Source: Letharia columbiana (taxonomy: Eukaryota; Ascomycota; Lecanoromycetes; Lecanorales; Parmeliaceae). Taken from it: a stretch of DNA of 64,000 nt. Location of the stretch: the NCBI RefSeq assembly GCF_014066305.1, contig NW_023501053.1, positions 576,501 to 640,500 of the forward strand, in the 5' to 3' direction. A program made the position numbers and the translations under genes. Shown one piece after another: positions 1 to 12,558 of the stretch (position 1 is its first letter; each line of letters starts with the position of its first letter). The notes below the pieces were generated by a model. It did no database searches. It saw nothing but the letters and a program-made list of their open reading frames with translations, and was not told the origin of the DNA.

Positions 1-1768
1 AATAAGAAATTAAGTTAAGTTATTATATTTCTAAATAAGTTTATTAAATAGATAAATTAATTTTAAAGAGTTTAAAAGAGATAGCGAAACGATCTTAATA
101 AATAGTAGTTAAGAAATAAAGAAGATATTAAATTATTTATATAGCTAGCGAATCGAAAGAAATAGCTAATATTATCTTATATTTTTATATTTAAAATATA
201 TATTAATAGTATTACTTATAACTTTATATATTATAATATCTAAAATTTTAATAAGATCTTAATTAGATAAAAAATAATCGAGTTATAGTTAATTAAAGAT
301 ATTATTCTTCGAAACTTTCTTATATATAACTTCTTTATAAGATAAGAAACTCTTTAAGCGAAGTAAGTATACTTAAAAGACTACTATTTAAAGTACTTAT
401 AATCTTCTTAACGTCTTAAATAATTAAGAAATAAATATATTAAACTCTTATAAAGAAATAATCTTATTTTAAACTTTATAGTAAAATTTTTTATTCTTAA
501 TATCGAATAATTTTAATATATTTTAAAGAGGCTTTATTATTCTCTAGTATATCTAATATTCTTAATATCTATTCTTTCGAAGTATTTAAACTCCTCTTTA
601 CTTTATTTTAAATCTTTCTTTCTTCTTTTTTATAGTAAAGTCTAATATTAAAAAAATAAATTAAATTAAGATCTTATTAGAGTAAATTAAGTTTTAATAA
701 ATATTAATTCTATTAGATAATATCTCTAATAAGATAAACTTAATAGATATATTTTAAAATATCGCTAATAATTTATAATTATAATATTAAATTAAGTATT
801 AACTCGACAAATTTATAATTATATTAAATAAAATTCGTTAGAAGCGAGATAATTTTTAAAAGATTATTATTCGATATTATATCGTTATAATAAAAAAGAA
901 TCTAATTATAAATAATTTATATTAGATTTATAAAATAATTAAGAAGATAAATTAATTAGTTTAAGACTTTTAGAAGAATATAATTTCTTTATAGCGAAAA
1001 GTTAATAGTCTTAAGATATAGTTAATAAAAGATTTATAACTATTATTAATCGAGAAGAAATATATATCTAGATATTTAAAAGAGAAATTAATTAAGATTT
1101 TAGATTTATCTCTATTTATCGATAATAGCGATCTTATTTAAAACGATTAATTCTTTAGAATAAAATAGAAATTTAAGATTAATAGCGATTATTATCTTAT
1201 TAAAAACTTTAAAATAACTTATATAATCTTATAACTTAGCGATAAGATTATATAATATATAATATATAGAAAACTTTAAAACTTTATTAACTTATATTAA
1301 TCTTTTATTAAGATTATAAATAAGTTAATTAATATTTATAAGAATTTAAATCGACGTAATAATATATTATATAATATATATACTCTATAATAAGAGACTT
1401 AAATCTTTATTAATTTCTATTTAAACTTTATTTAATTAGATATTATTCTTAATTATAATAAAACTCTTATATTAAAAAATTATCTTTTTAAGAAATTAAG
1501 AAAGAAATTAAAGAAGATATAATAGATTATAAAAGATTTTACTATCTTAAAGATTATAAAAGAATATCTTTAAAAGCTAAATAACTTATAACGTATTAAT
1601 TATAAGAATTTTAAGTTTATAAAAACTACTATTAAGTTAATTATAATATAAATATTAACGATAATACCCGCGATTAATATATATCTTATATTTATTATTA
1701 AGTTTAATTTAAATATAATTACTACGCCTCTAAATATTATAATTAATTTAAAATTAAGAGAATTAATA

Positions 1769-1810
1769 TACTATAACTACGATAAGAAAGATTACTATTA
1801 AAAGAACTAT
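1769..1810 (+). pseudogene. RIPed CCHC zinc knuckle of chromovirus gag
   Basis: Read in frame, TAC/TAT codons sit at positions 1, 4, 9 and 14 of a 14-codon stretch. That is exactly the C-x2-C-x4-H-x4-C spacing of a retroviral-type nucleocapsid zinc knuckle. TAC/TAT is what RIP makes from TGC/TGT (Cys) and CAC (His), and one in-frame stop falls inside the motif. It places gag upstream of about 1.8 kb. The spacing is seen directly; the original residues are inferred. Confidence 0.7.
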
Positions 1811-3129
1811 ATAATAACTACTTAAATCGAGATTAATAAAAAGATCTTTAAGAAGATATAACTTTACGCGATAGAAATAGATAAAGAATTTAAAATTAAT
1901 AACGTCGATATTACGAGTAGCGACGATTCTTCTTTAAATTTAGAAAATAAATAGCCTCTTTTAAAGTTATAATAAGAGATACTTATAAAGTATATCTAAT
2001 AGATACTCTTAATAACGCTTTAATACGTCATTCTTTTTATATATAAATTACGCTATCTTTATAAGAAAGAGAGTATTTATTTTAAAACTCTCTTATAAAT
2101 AATAAATATATTAATACTTATATAGTTATAAATAAGTTCTTAATCTTAGCGATATATAAGATCTTATATCTAAAATTACTTTTACTATTATAATTTAAAT
2201 TACTAAGAGATTATAATAACTAGATTATAAAATAATTAATTATATACTATTTACTTTCTATAATAATAGTAAAAGACTATTAAGAAGAAATATATTTAAT
2301 ATTAATTATATTATTAAAATATAATATAATAATTAAAAAATTATAAATAAATAAATATAAGATAATTCTTAATATATTATAAAATAAGATACTCTTTCTA
2401 TTTAATCGATATAATTATAATAATAATTAAATATTAATAATAAACGATCTCTTCTTTCTATTAACTTCGAAGCTTTAATTATTTATATTACTTATTTTCT
2501 TATCTATTATATTAAAATAATAAAGCTCTCTCTTATCTATCTACGATAATAAGATTAATTTAAATATCTTTTTATTAAATAAGAATAAGAATAGTAAGAA
2601 GCTTAAGTTTATTAATATCGCTAAGATTAATATAGCGATTTATTATTAATTAGCCTATAAAAAAGATAATAAGCTATTTATATTAATAATAAATAAGATT
2701 TATAATAACTCGCTAATATTATATATATCTCTTATTAATTAAATATCTCGCGGTTTCTATATATCGATTAATAAATCTTATTTCTATAACTTAGAAAAGA
2801 AATATAAAAGATATTATAATTTTAATTATTCTATTTAGATTAATAGTATTAACGAGATTAATTCTAAAAAGATAAAATATAAGCTATCTACGAAGTATTA
2901 TAATTATCTTAATATTTTCGATAGAATTAAGATAAATATACTTCTTTTATATTATTTTTATAATTATAAATTAAAATTTAACAATAGCTTTAATAAGATA
3001 AAATTTCTAAAAAGTAGAATCTATTTAATATTAGAATATAAATTAGAATAGATAAAGAAGTATCTAGATAAATATCTAAAGAAGAGATTTATAATATTAA
3101 GCTATATATTATTCGCCTTACTTATTTTA

Positions 3130-4160
3130 TTCGCGAAAAAGTTAAATAAAGAATTATATTTTTATATAGATTATCGAAAGCTAAACGCTATTATTAAAAG
3201 AAATCGATATTTAATTCTATTAATAGATAAGGTTTTAGTAAGAATTTAGAGATATAAATATCTTACTTAATTAGATATTATAGCCGCGTTTAATAAACTA
3301 CGTATATACCTCGATAGCGAGAATTTTATTATTTTTATTATTTCCCTTAGAGTATATAAGTATTAGATCCTTTTCTTCGAACTAATTAACGATTTAACTA
3401 TATATTAATAGTATATAAATAATATTCTATTTAAATATCTAAACGACTTCTACTAGATCTATCTTAATAATATATTTATTTATAATAAGATAAAAAAGAA
3501 ATATATTTAATACGTTAGATAAATTCTTTAGAAATTAAAGAATATTAATCTTTAGATAAATATTCTTAAGTATAAATTTTATATTTAGAAAACTAAGTTT
3601 TTAGATTTATTAATATCTATAAATAGATTATAAATAAATCTTATTAAAATCTAGGCTATTATTAAGTAAACTATATCTATTAATCTTAAAAAGATATAGA
3701 TCTTTATCGGATTTTATAATTTTTATCGATAATTTATTAGAGACTTCTCTAAAATAGTTAAATTTATAATAAAACTCATTATAAAGAAGACTATATTTAA
3801 TTAATCCCCAGCATATTAAAAGACCTTTTACTTTCTTAAAGTCGCTATTATTAAAGCTTTAATTCTATATTATTTTAATAAAATAAAGAAGATTATTTTA
3901 GAGATTAACTCTTTCGACTACGTTAATAAAAATATTCTTTCTTAATATAATAATAAGAAAATACTTTATCTAATAGTCTTTTATAATAAAAATCTAATCT
4001 TAATTAAATATAATTATTAGATCTATAATAAGAAATTATTAGTAATTATTCGTTATTTAGAATACTAGCGCCTTAAACTAAAATATATAAATATCTTTAT
4101 TAGAATCTTTATCGATTATAAAAAATTAATATATTTTATTAAGAAATAAGATCTTAGCCG
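3130..4160 (+). pseudogene. RIPed gypsy reverse transcriptase and RNase H region
   Basis: Despite many stops, a Ty3/gypsy RT pattern can be followed: D-Y-R-K-L-N around 3,168, a K/Q-L-D-I-I-A-A-F-N stretch around 3,270, and the catalytic Y-x-D-D box around 3,461-3,484. In that box the two Asp codons now read Asn (Y-L-N-N), the expected G-to-A outcome. A connection and RNase H-like region follows to about 4,160 with the usual I-G-F-x-N-F-Y-R type string near 3,700. Loss of both catalytic Asp codons and the stops make it a clear pseudogene. Confidence 0.8.
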
Positions 4161-4539
4161 ACGCTAGATCTAATATTTAAATATATTATTAGAATTTAAT
4201 ATAAAGATTATTTATTAATTAAGATTTTAAAATATTAAGGCGAATATATTTATATAAATAGCTAAGTATAAATTAATTAATCTCGAGAATAAACGATTAC
4301 GCTAATAGTATTAAATAATCTTTATCTCTAATCGATTAAAATTAAATAGCGAATATATCGATATATATATAATTAATAACTTTATTTATTATAAAATAGT
4401 AGAGATTAATAAGAAAGATAAGTATTATATAAAAATTCGTAAGGCTATTATCGAAAATAAGAATAAGTTTTAAGAGATTATTCTTAGTAAATACTTCGTA
4501 TAAGATAAAGTGCTTTATTATTAAAATCGTTTATAGATA

Positions 4540-4690
4540 TTCGATAATATATATATCGATATTATTCGAGAGATATATAATTAATTATTCTATAAATATC
4601 TCGAAATAGTATATATTTATAAGTTATTTAAAAGAGAATATTATTAATAAGATATAAAAATTATTATAATTATCTACGTTTAAAATTATT
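4540..4690 (+). pseudogene. RIPed integrase zinc-binding (HHCC-type) segment, interrupted
   Basis: The segment aligns by eye with the N-terminal zinc-binding part of a gypsy integrase, including an R-E-Y-Y type string near 4,632. It stops where a family B element begins at about 4,695. The integrase resumes on the far side of that insertion at about 7,000. A second copy of the same segment lies at about 54,577-54,741 and is also interrupted there by a family B-type repeat. Confidence 0.65.
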
Positions 4691-4694
4691 ATAA

Positions 4695-7000
4695 GTATAT
4701 ATAATAGAATAAGATAGCGCTAAATTAGAAAATCTTGAATTTATATATATAGTTAATTATAAATTCGTTAGATCTACGCTTTTTAATTAGATACCGCGAG
4801 TAAATAAATTAGCGTTCGCAATTATTAAAAATCTATAAAAATCTATATGCAGAAGTCTTATCCTCTAAAATAATCAGCTTTCTACGAATGCTATTTCTTT
4901 ATAATTTGAAAAATTATAGAGCTTAGTATACGCTTTCTAACGCTATAAAAATAATAAAGTTTAATCTACTATTAATAAATTAAATAAATATCTAAATATA
5001 ATAGTTATAATAGTTATACTAGACGCGTTCGAAATTAAATAATAATTCTTTTATTTATTTATATAATTATTATTCTTTTACTATTCTATTAATCTATTAA
5101 TTTCATTAATATAAATATAATCGTTCTCGATACCCCTCGCGAAAACTTTACTAAACGCTTTAGATATATATACTTCTTTTACTCGCCTCTTAGAGCTTCT
5201 ACTAACGCCTTTAGGCCATCTAGCTATATCGCGCGTTATCTATATACTACCTACTTATAAACGCGTTAAAAGACTCTTAAAAAGAGCCCGAACGAATATA
5301 TCCTCTTCTATAGATTTCTTTTAAGTCAGCGATAATGCCTTTTAACTCAGCGATGCTACCTTCTAAGACGCGTTTTCCTCCTTTACTCGTTCTTTATCAG
5401 CCTATTTTAAAGCCTCTTAACGCGTATTAGATCCTAAATATCGTTAAGAAGAAGCTTCTAAAAATATAATAATTATATTAGACGCGTCCGGGATCGAATA
5501 ATAATCCTTCCACCTATTTATATAACTATTCTTCTTTTACTATTCTACTAATTCTATTAATTTCACTAATATAAATATATTTACCCTCGATACCCTCGCA
5601 CTTAGTTAAATAAGAGAAGGATTTATAATAGGCGAATGCGGAGAATACTACGGAGAATATTACGGAGATAGTTATTAGTAGTAGTAATATAATAGGCCTA
5701 CTCTCTACGATCTTATATTAATCCACTTAGTTAGTGTAAGAGAAATCAATATAGTAGGCGAATGCGGAGAATACTATGGAGAAATTAAGCGGTAATAAGG
5801 CCTTTAGTATTAAGAACACGGCTTAGCTCTCTAAGATCCCACGTTATATACTCTCTACGGTTCCACATTAAATCATTACTTAGTAAGCGGAGAACACCAC
5901 TGTAACTTAGTTTGTTATCCTCACTGCATTAAGGAGTAAGAGGAGAAACTACAACAGGCAAATAAGGAGAATACTGCGGAGAAACTAAGCGGCAATAAGG
6001 CCTCTAGCACCAAGAACACGGCTTAGCTCTCCAAGATCCCACGTCATATACTCTCCACGATTCTACATTAAATCATCACTCAGCAAGCGGAGAACATTAC
6101 TGCAACTTAGCCTATTATCCCCACTACATTAAGGAGTAAGAAGAGGAACTATAACAGGCAAATGTGGAGAACACTGCGGAGAAACCAAGCGGTAATAAGA
6201 CCACCATCGTCAAGAATACGGCTTAGCTCTCCAAGATCCCACATTATATCAGTCATCCACTCAGTCAGCTACTCAGCTAGCTACTCAGTTTAATACTCTA
6301 CAAAAGAAGGAGTAAGAGGAGGAACTACAATAGGCAAATGCGGAGAACACTGCGGAGAATACTACGGAGAATACTACGGAGAAACCAAGCGGCAATAAGG
6401 CCATCATCGTCAGGAACACGGCTTAGCTCTCCAAGATCTCACGTCAAATCATTACTCAGTAAGCGGAGAACACCACTGCAACTTGGCCTGTTATCCCTAC
6501 TGTATTAATATGGTATATCACTACAATGACGTCACAAGAGGAGGATCTACTGCGACGATCATAGTCAATTGAGCCTCTGCAGAATGGACATCGGACGATG
6601 CATATTTGAACGAATTGAAACTGTTCGATATCTATAGCTATCTCATTATTCGAAAGATTTAACTACGGTAGAAGATATTATAGAATTCATATCACTAATT
6701 AACACGTTGTCTTTATTTCTTTTCGATATTTTGATACTTCTTATTATAAGAATATAGCCTTTCTCTATTTTTTATAGATAATTATTACGAATTAATTCTC
6801 TATACTTAATATACCTTTCTAATTAAGTCTTAGCGCGCCTCTCTTCGTATATATATATCTATATACTATATAAATTAAATTAATTTTATAGTAATAATAG
6901 TAAGCGATTAGAGTTCGATTTAACTTAGAGCTAGAGCTAAAATTCGATTTAACTTAGAAAAATTTAACTCTATAAATTTAATTTATAGGCCTTAACTTAT
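4695..7000 (-). mobile_element. Family B repeat, copy B1 (reverse orientation), inserted in the chromovirus
   Basis: This is an unclassified repeat of about 2.3 kb. Its reverse complement matches copy B2 at 32,566-34,353 over most of its length, including the terminal AT-rich segments, a roughly 200-250 bp tandem unit (here 5,740-6,500) and two direct repeats containing an ACGCGT site (about 5,030-5,140 and 5,470-5,600). RIP is uneven: 5,150-6,660 is only moderately mutated while the flanks are saturated. On the plus strand the tandem unit reads as a polar Glu/Gln/Asn/Thr-rich peptide with RIP stops, so it may once have been coding. I see no recognisable transposase. Boundaries are approximate, set by where the chromovirus integrase stops and resumes. 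Confidence 0.7.
5740..6500. repeat. Tandem repeat block of about 200-250 bp units within B1
   Basis: Each unit contains an AGGCAAATNNGGAGAA-like segment followed by ACTGCGGAGAA, AAGCGGYAATAAG, ACACGGCTTAGCTCTCC and AAGATCCCAC. At least three units lie head to tail. Shorter GGAGAAYACT repeats are nested inside them. The reverse complement of the same array is at 33,080-33,670. Confidence 0.8.
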
Positions 7001-8180
7001 ATCTATTAAAAAGCTAAAGCGCCTCGCGATTAAAAATATAATTTATTATAATCTCTATTAATTTTATAAAAGCGATAGTAAGATATATCGATTAACTTCG
7101 TTATAGATTTATTTATATTTAATAATTATAATACTATTTAAATAGCGATTAATTAATTTATTAAGAAATATTATTATATAATCTATTTCGATATTAATAA
7201 AGATATTATCGCTAAGAAGATAGTTAACTTACTACTTAAAAAAGTATTTTATCTATATAATCTATTAATCTTAATAATATTAAATCGAGGCTCTTAATTT
7301 ATAATTATTATATAAAAGTTTTTTTATAAAAGATTAAATATTATAGCTAAGCTATTAATAGTCTTTTACTCTAAAATCGATAGATAGATTAAATAAGCGA
7401 ATTAGAATATAAAGCGTTATCTTTAAATATATTATAATTATATATAAAATAACTAGATAAAATAACTATTTATTATCAAGTTCGTCGATAATAATACTAT
7501 CTTATCGACTATCGATATCTTATCTTTTCTTATAAATAAGAGATTCTATCTTTAAATAACTTTTAACTTAAATATTATTAACTATAAGATTATATATAAA
7601 TATCTTAATATTATTTAAGCGAAGAATATTATAAACTATATAAAATAAGTTTTTAAGTATATTTAAAGTAATATAAACCGCGCTTAAAAGATTATAATTA
7701 TATAAGTTAATAAGTATTAATAAAAGGTTACTTTTTAAATAGGCGATACGGTCTTTCTAAATAGTAAGAATATTACCTTCGATCGCTTTTTCCGTAAATT
7801 AAATTATAAAAAACTCGATCTATTTAAGATTATAGACTTTATTAAAATCTTATATCGTCTAAAACTTTTACTAAGTATAAAAATCTACGATATCTTTTAT
7901 TCTAATCTCTTAAGTTTTATAATAAATAACTTATTATTAAGATAGATAAACTCTTCGCCGAAATATATTATTATTAATAATTAAATTAAATAGATTATTA
8001 AAGAAATACTTAGTTTTAAATTAATCTATAATTATTTTAAGTATAAAGTTAAATAAAAAAGTCTTAATAATAATCTTATTTAATATAATACGAATAGCGA
8101 TAAATTCGAAAATTATTAAGATCTAGTAAATAACTTCTATAAACGATATTTCGAAGAGTCTTATCTATAAAGGATTAACT
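7000..8180 (+). pseudogene. RIPed integrase core, C-terminal domain and chromodomain
   Basis: The chromovirus resumes after B1. An integrase core is visible around 7,270-7,400, followed by the C-terminal domain (a G-D-x-V-F-L type string near 7,745) and a chromodomain-like segment at about 7,990-8,170 with the spacing of the W-Y-x-x-x-x-F-x-N motif. Stops and G-to-A replacements are frequent. The last part (8,070-8,190) is nearly identical to 11,370-11,490, a second copy beside the gene island. Confidence 0.75.
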
Positions 8181-8877
8181 TATAAAATAATAGAGAATAC
8201 CTCATTTTTAATCGAATTAAAATCGTTCGATATCTTTATAATAACCTTATTTTTTCTAAATCTAAAAATTAATTTCTTAGATCTATATTAATCGAGAATT
8301 ATCTTATATATAATCTTTCGCGTAAGCCCCTCTTATTAATATAATTTTAAAGATCTTTTAAAGCTATATTAATATATATATAAATTACGCTATTATTATT
8401 ATAAAATATAATTAATATTAGCTAAATAATATATTATAGAGAAGATTATATTAAAGTTATTTAATATTAAATTAAAGTTTTTAGCGTTTATAACTTAATT
8501 CGATTCGAAAGCCTTTAATTAATTATATCGTATTATTTTATTAATATCTTATTCGCTTAAATATAGATTCGAAAATCGCTATTATTTACCTCTACGTTTA
8601 TAAATATAATTTTTATTATACTATATCGATTTCCTCTCGACTAAGCTCTTTATATACGTTTATATCTCGATTAGCGATATTACTATAGCGTAAATATAAA
8701 GAGCTACTATTATTCTTAATATCTCTTATAAAGAAAGATATAATACTAAAATTCCCGAATATAGTTATTTCTTTACTACTTTTATTAGTTTTTAGGCGTT
8801 AAGTATATATATATATCTATTTTTCTATTTTTCTACTTATTAATTATAGAATATAATTTAACGAAGAAGAGAAGTAG

Positions 8878-9041
8878 TATTATAAGCGTATTCTTAATAT
8901 ATCTCTCAGCCCTATAACTAGCGAGCCTTAGCGGAGATATCTTCTATTATATTATATCTTCTTTTTATCTATATAGTTTAATATCTTAGTTATCTTATTT
9001 AATATATCTATATTAATATTATATCTATATCGATTCTAATA
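8878..9041 (+). repeat. 3' LTR of the chromovirus (LTR family A)
   Basis: This 164-bp segment begins TATTATAAGCG and ends TTCTAATA, the RIPed form of an LTR starting TGTTACGAGCG. It matches five other LTRs in the window: 34,771-34,936, 35,034-35,195, 36,501-36,665, 38,928-39,093 and the pair at 56,657/58,260. Upstream sequence (8,830-8,877) matches the region upstream of the 3' LTR in the element at 35,034-36,665. The flanking five bases are not duplicated on both sides here, which fits a 3' LTR whose partner is outside the window. Confidence 0.8.
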
Positions 9042-11018
9042 CTTCTAAAAAGATCTTTAATAAATCTTTAAGTTATTTAAATACGCTAGAATCGTCTAAC
9101 TACGTAATATTATATTATATAATTTTATTATAATTATTTTTATTATTTTTAAATAGAATCTAATATAAAAAAGTAATAAATACTTATTTTAAATTATATA
9201 TAATTACTATATTAGCTAATAATATAAATTACTTTATATTTATTATTATAATATCTATTTATATTTTATTACTTATAAAAAAATCGCGATAGGTCTAGAA
9301 CTACTCGCGTTAATAAATATTTAAATTAATATTATAAATTTAAAAGAAATTAAGAATAAGATTATATTCTTATATATCTATAATATATATCTTTAAAATT
9401 TACTTTTTTTTTTTTAATTATTTATAAAATTAAAGATTAAATTATACTTTCTATATAAAAATATTTAATAATTATTAAAAATATTTAATAATTATTAATA
9501 ATATATATTATTATTAACGCGTATTTAAATTTGAAAATCTATATCTTTTTAATAAAAGATTATAATATAAAGATTTTCTCGCTATTAATATCTATTAGAA
9601 TAGTTATTTTATACTTTTTATTTAATATAATAATTTCGCTTTTTAATAATAGAGAGTAAGATTATTATTTAATTAATAATATATTTAATATTATAATAAT
9701 AAATATTAAACTTTATTTTTTCTCTTATTTAATTTATAATTATATACTTTATTATTTATAATATAATTTAAATATTTAAATAAATTCTTATAATATTTTA
9801 ACTATTTATAATTATAATATTATATTTTAATAAAGAGTATCTTAAGCTTAATATAAGAGTTATTATCTTTAAATTTAATTTACTTAAACTTTTAATCTTA
9901 TAATATTAATAAGAATAAACTCTTCTTTTAATCTTATTAATTCTTTATATATTATTTCTTAAACTTCGTATATTATTAATTATTACTTTTTTAATTACTT
10001 ATTTTATTATTATAACGAGTTTTATCTAGAATAAAAAGCTCTCTTATTTTTTATAATCTTTATTTAATATTTTAATATTATTATAATAATATAATATAGA
10101 TAATAAATTAAATAATCTTCTTTATAACTTTTAAAGAAATTTTCTCTATTATTCTATCTTATAAATCTTTTATATATTTTAAATTAATTATATAGCGATC
10201 TTATTATAATTAAAATATAATAAAATAATTATTAAAACTAATTATTAATTATATATTTTTTATTATTATTTTAATTAACTAGTAATCTATATTATAAGAT
10301 TTAATAATTAAATTATAAACTTAATTTAAATATTACTTTTAATATTTCGCTTAAATAAATTTCTTAATATAACGTAATAATATATTTCTAATATTTCTTT
10401 AAATTTATTTTTTAATATTTATTAAGAGAATAAAAAACTAGCTAATCTTTTCTTTATTTATATAAAAATTAATATAAAATATTAAAACAATAAAATTATT
10501 ATAATCTTAAAAAAATATAATTATTTAATTATAGTTATTAAGATATTATATATTAAATATTTTAATAATATTTATTTTCTTATAACTTAAATTATAATAA
10601 TAATTATCGCTATATTTATAATACTATTTTTATATATTCTATATTTTAATTAATTTAAATTTTTTAATAATTAATTATTTTTTAATATTAAGCTCTTAAA
10701 ATTAATAGCGTTAAACTTAAATTAAATTTATAAGATAAAAGTTTTTATTTATAAATAGAAAGTTATTAGATATAACGCTTTGATAATTATTATTTTTATT
10801 AATAATATTATTAAAAGTTTTATCGATATTAGAATTAATATTATAATTACTTAATTATATATTAAATATATTTTAATAAAAGTTATCTATTAAATTAAAA
10901 ATATTATTAATAGATTATAATAGAATATTTCTACTTTATAAATTAATAGAATTAATTTATAATTTATTTATTTATAATAATTAAATTAAATAACTTTTTA
11001 TAAAAAAAATTTTTAGAA
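9042..11018. other. AT-rich RIPed DNA, no identifiable feature
   Basis: It has the same composition as the neighbouring RIPed elements: TA-rich, CA and TG rare, CG still present, stops in all frames. I could not match it by eye to the LTR elements elsewhere in the window. It is probably decayed repeat DNA. Confidence 0.6.
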
Positions 11019-11359
<341 letters not shown>

Positions 11360-11750
11360 AGTAAGAAGATTTCGATAATAATCTTATTTAATATAATTTA
11401 AATAACGATAAATTCGAAAATTACTAAGATCTAGTAAACGACTTCCATAAGCGATATCCCGAAAAGTCTTATCTATAAAGGATTGACTTATGGGATAGAG
11501 CCTCCAACAAAAAAAAAAAAAAAAAGCCCCCAGGCCGGAACTACCGTTTTCAGTCGAATTGAAACCGTCCGATGTCTTCACGATAGCCTCATTTTTTCAA
11601 AGCCGAGAATCGATCCCTCAGGCCCATGTCGATCACAAATCACCTCATAAAGGGCCTTCCGCGCAGGGTCCCCTTGCTAACACAACCCTGAAGACCTTCC
11701 GGAGCCATACCAGTACACGCATGGACCACGCTGTCGCTGTTATTTGCCGG
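11360..11750 (+). mobile_element. Chromovirus 3' fragment, RIPed left part and nearly intact right part
   Basis: Bases 11,370-11,490 match 8,070-8,190 (end of the chromodomain). Bases 11,530-11,750 match 8,205-8,400, but with C and G where the other copy has T and A. The left third is RIPed and the right two thirds are not, and a 17-base A run plus C run sits near the transition at 11,510-11,527. The intact part reads S-V-E-L-K-P-S-D-V-F in frame, a string that recurs in other elements of this window. It ends about 800 bp before the first host gene. Confidence 0.8.
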
Positions 11751-12558
11751 TAGCGGGTATCAAGACGCTAAAATTTTAGCGTCGTAGCTCACTTCTGGAT
11801 AGTACGAGTACTACAACGAATTTCTCTAGCATAGCATAATGCTTTCTTTGAAACAGCAAATCGTTCGACCACGAACCACGAATCTCCACGGCAGACCACG
11901 GCTCGAGCAACGCCGTGTCGGCACAATGCTGCTGTAGTCGCTATTGATATACCTTAGTTACTTTCACATCAACGCAAGATCGATCATGATTTCCCGTTTC
12001 AGATGCCGCATTCGAAGACACCAGTCGGTCGAAGGACCAATCTCTGATGTGTAGTGTACATATCTAGCCACCAATGAAAATAACGCAGGCACTTAGTTTT
12101 ACAGAATGTACATATGAATGGTCTTATCGCTCTTCGGCGCGACTAACGCACTGAGCTTGCGATCGAGCTCCTTTGAGGAAGCCGTGAATGGAAGAGATTT
12201 CTTGCGTGGACCCAAGCTAGAAACTTATACAAACTTGGTGGAAGTATCAACCGTGCTCGATGAGCCTTGCCTTCGTGATCGATTGACAAGCAACCATGAC
12301 TCTACATTTCCGCTAGCGAGGTCTTCCCAAAGGACTTCATGGTCCTATTCGGTAGAACGGGATCGCGAAGATCACCCGAAGACAGGATGAAGTCATCGTT
12401 GATCATCTCACCCATAGAGCGACAGGATTTTGAGCCCTGAGACTAGCATCCTATTCGAAAGGAGCCACCTAGTGTATGACGACGCGCGCTGTACAATCAA
12501 CGCGCATCAGGGTGTCTGGTGACTTCATACACGGGTGACATGCTTCGAGTTTGAGTAG
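11751..12558. other. Intergenic, 3' flank of the F-box-like gene
   Basis: Base composition is normal. It should hold the 3' UTR of the minus-strand gene ending at 12,559. A 90-codon plus-strand open frame (12,118-12,390) has no recognisable domain, and I do not call it a gene. Confidence 0.5.

Larger units (their letters stand above)
1..9041 (+). mobile_element. RIP-degraded Ty3/gypsy chromovirus, split by a family B insertion
   Basis: This is an LTR retrotransposon whose coding frame is destroyed by C-to-T and G-to-A changes, giving many stop codons. Domain order on the plus strand is gag zinc knuckle (about 1,769), reverse transcriptase and RNase H (about 3,130-4,160), integrase zinc-binding part (about 4,540-4,690), then after the insertion integrase core (from about 7,080) and chromodomain (about 7,990-8,170). 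RT before IN marks it as Ty3/gypsy, and the C-terminal chromodomain as a chromovirus. The first bases of the window match the internal region just after the 5' LTR of the related element at 56,657-58,422 (compare 1-70 with about 56,930-57,000), so the 5' LTR should lie just left of the window. The 3' LTR is 8,878-9,041. No open frame of useful length remains and it must be inactive. Confidence 0.85.

Noticed and set aside
5740..6500. Array that might suggest a CRISPR-like or satellite locus
   Set aside because: Units are 200-250 bp and similar throughout, without unique spacers, and the genome is eukaryotic. It is part of family B.
12118..12390. 90-codon plus-strand frame downstream of the F-box-like gene
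   Set aside because: No domain, no exon chain and no conserved pattern; it probably lies in or near the 3' UTR of the opposite gene.
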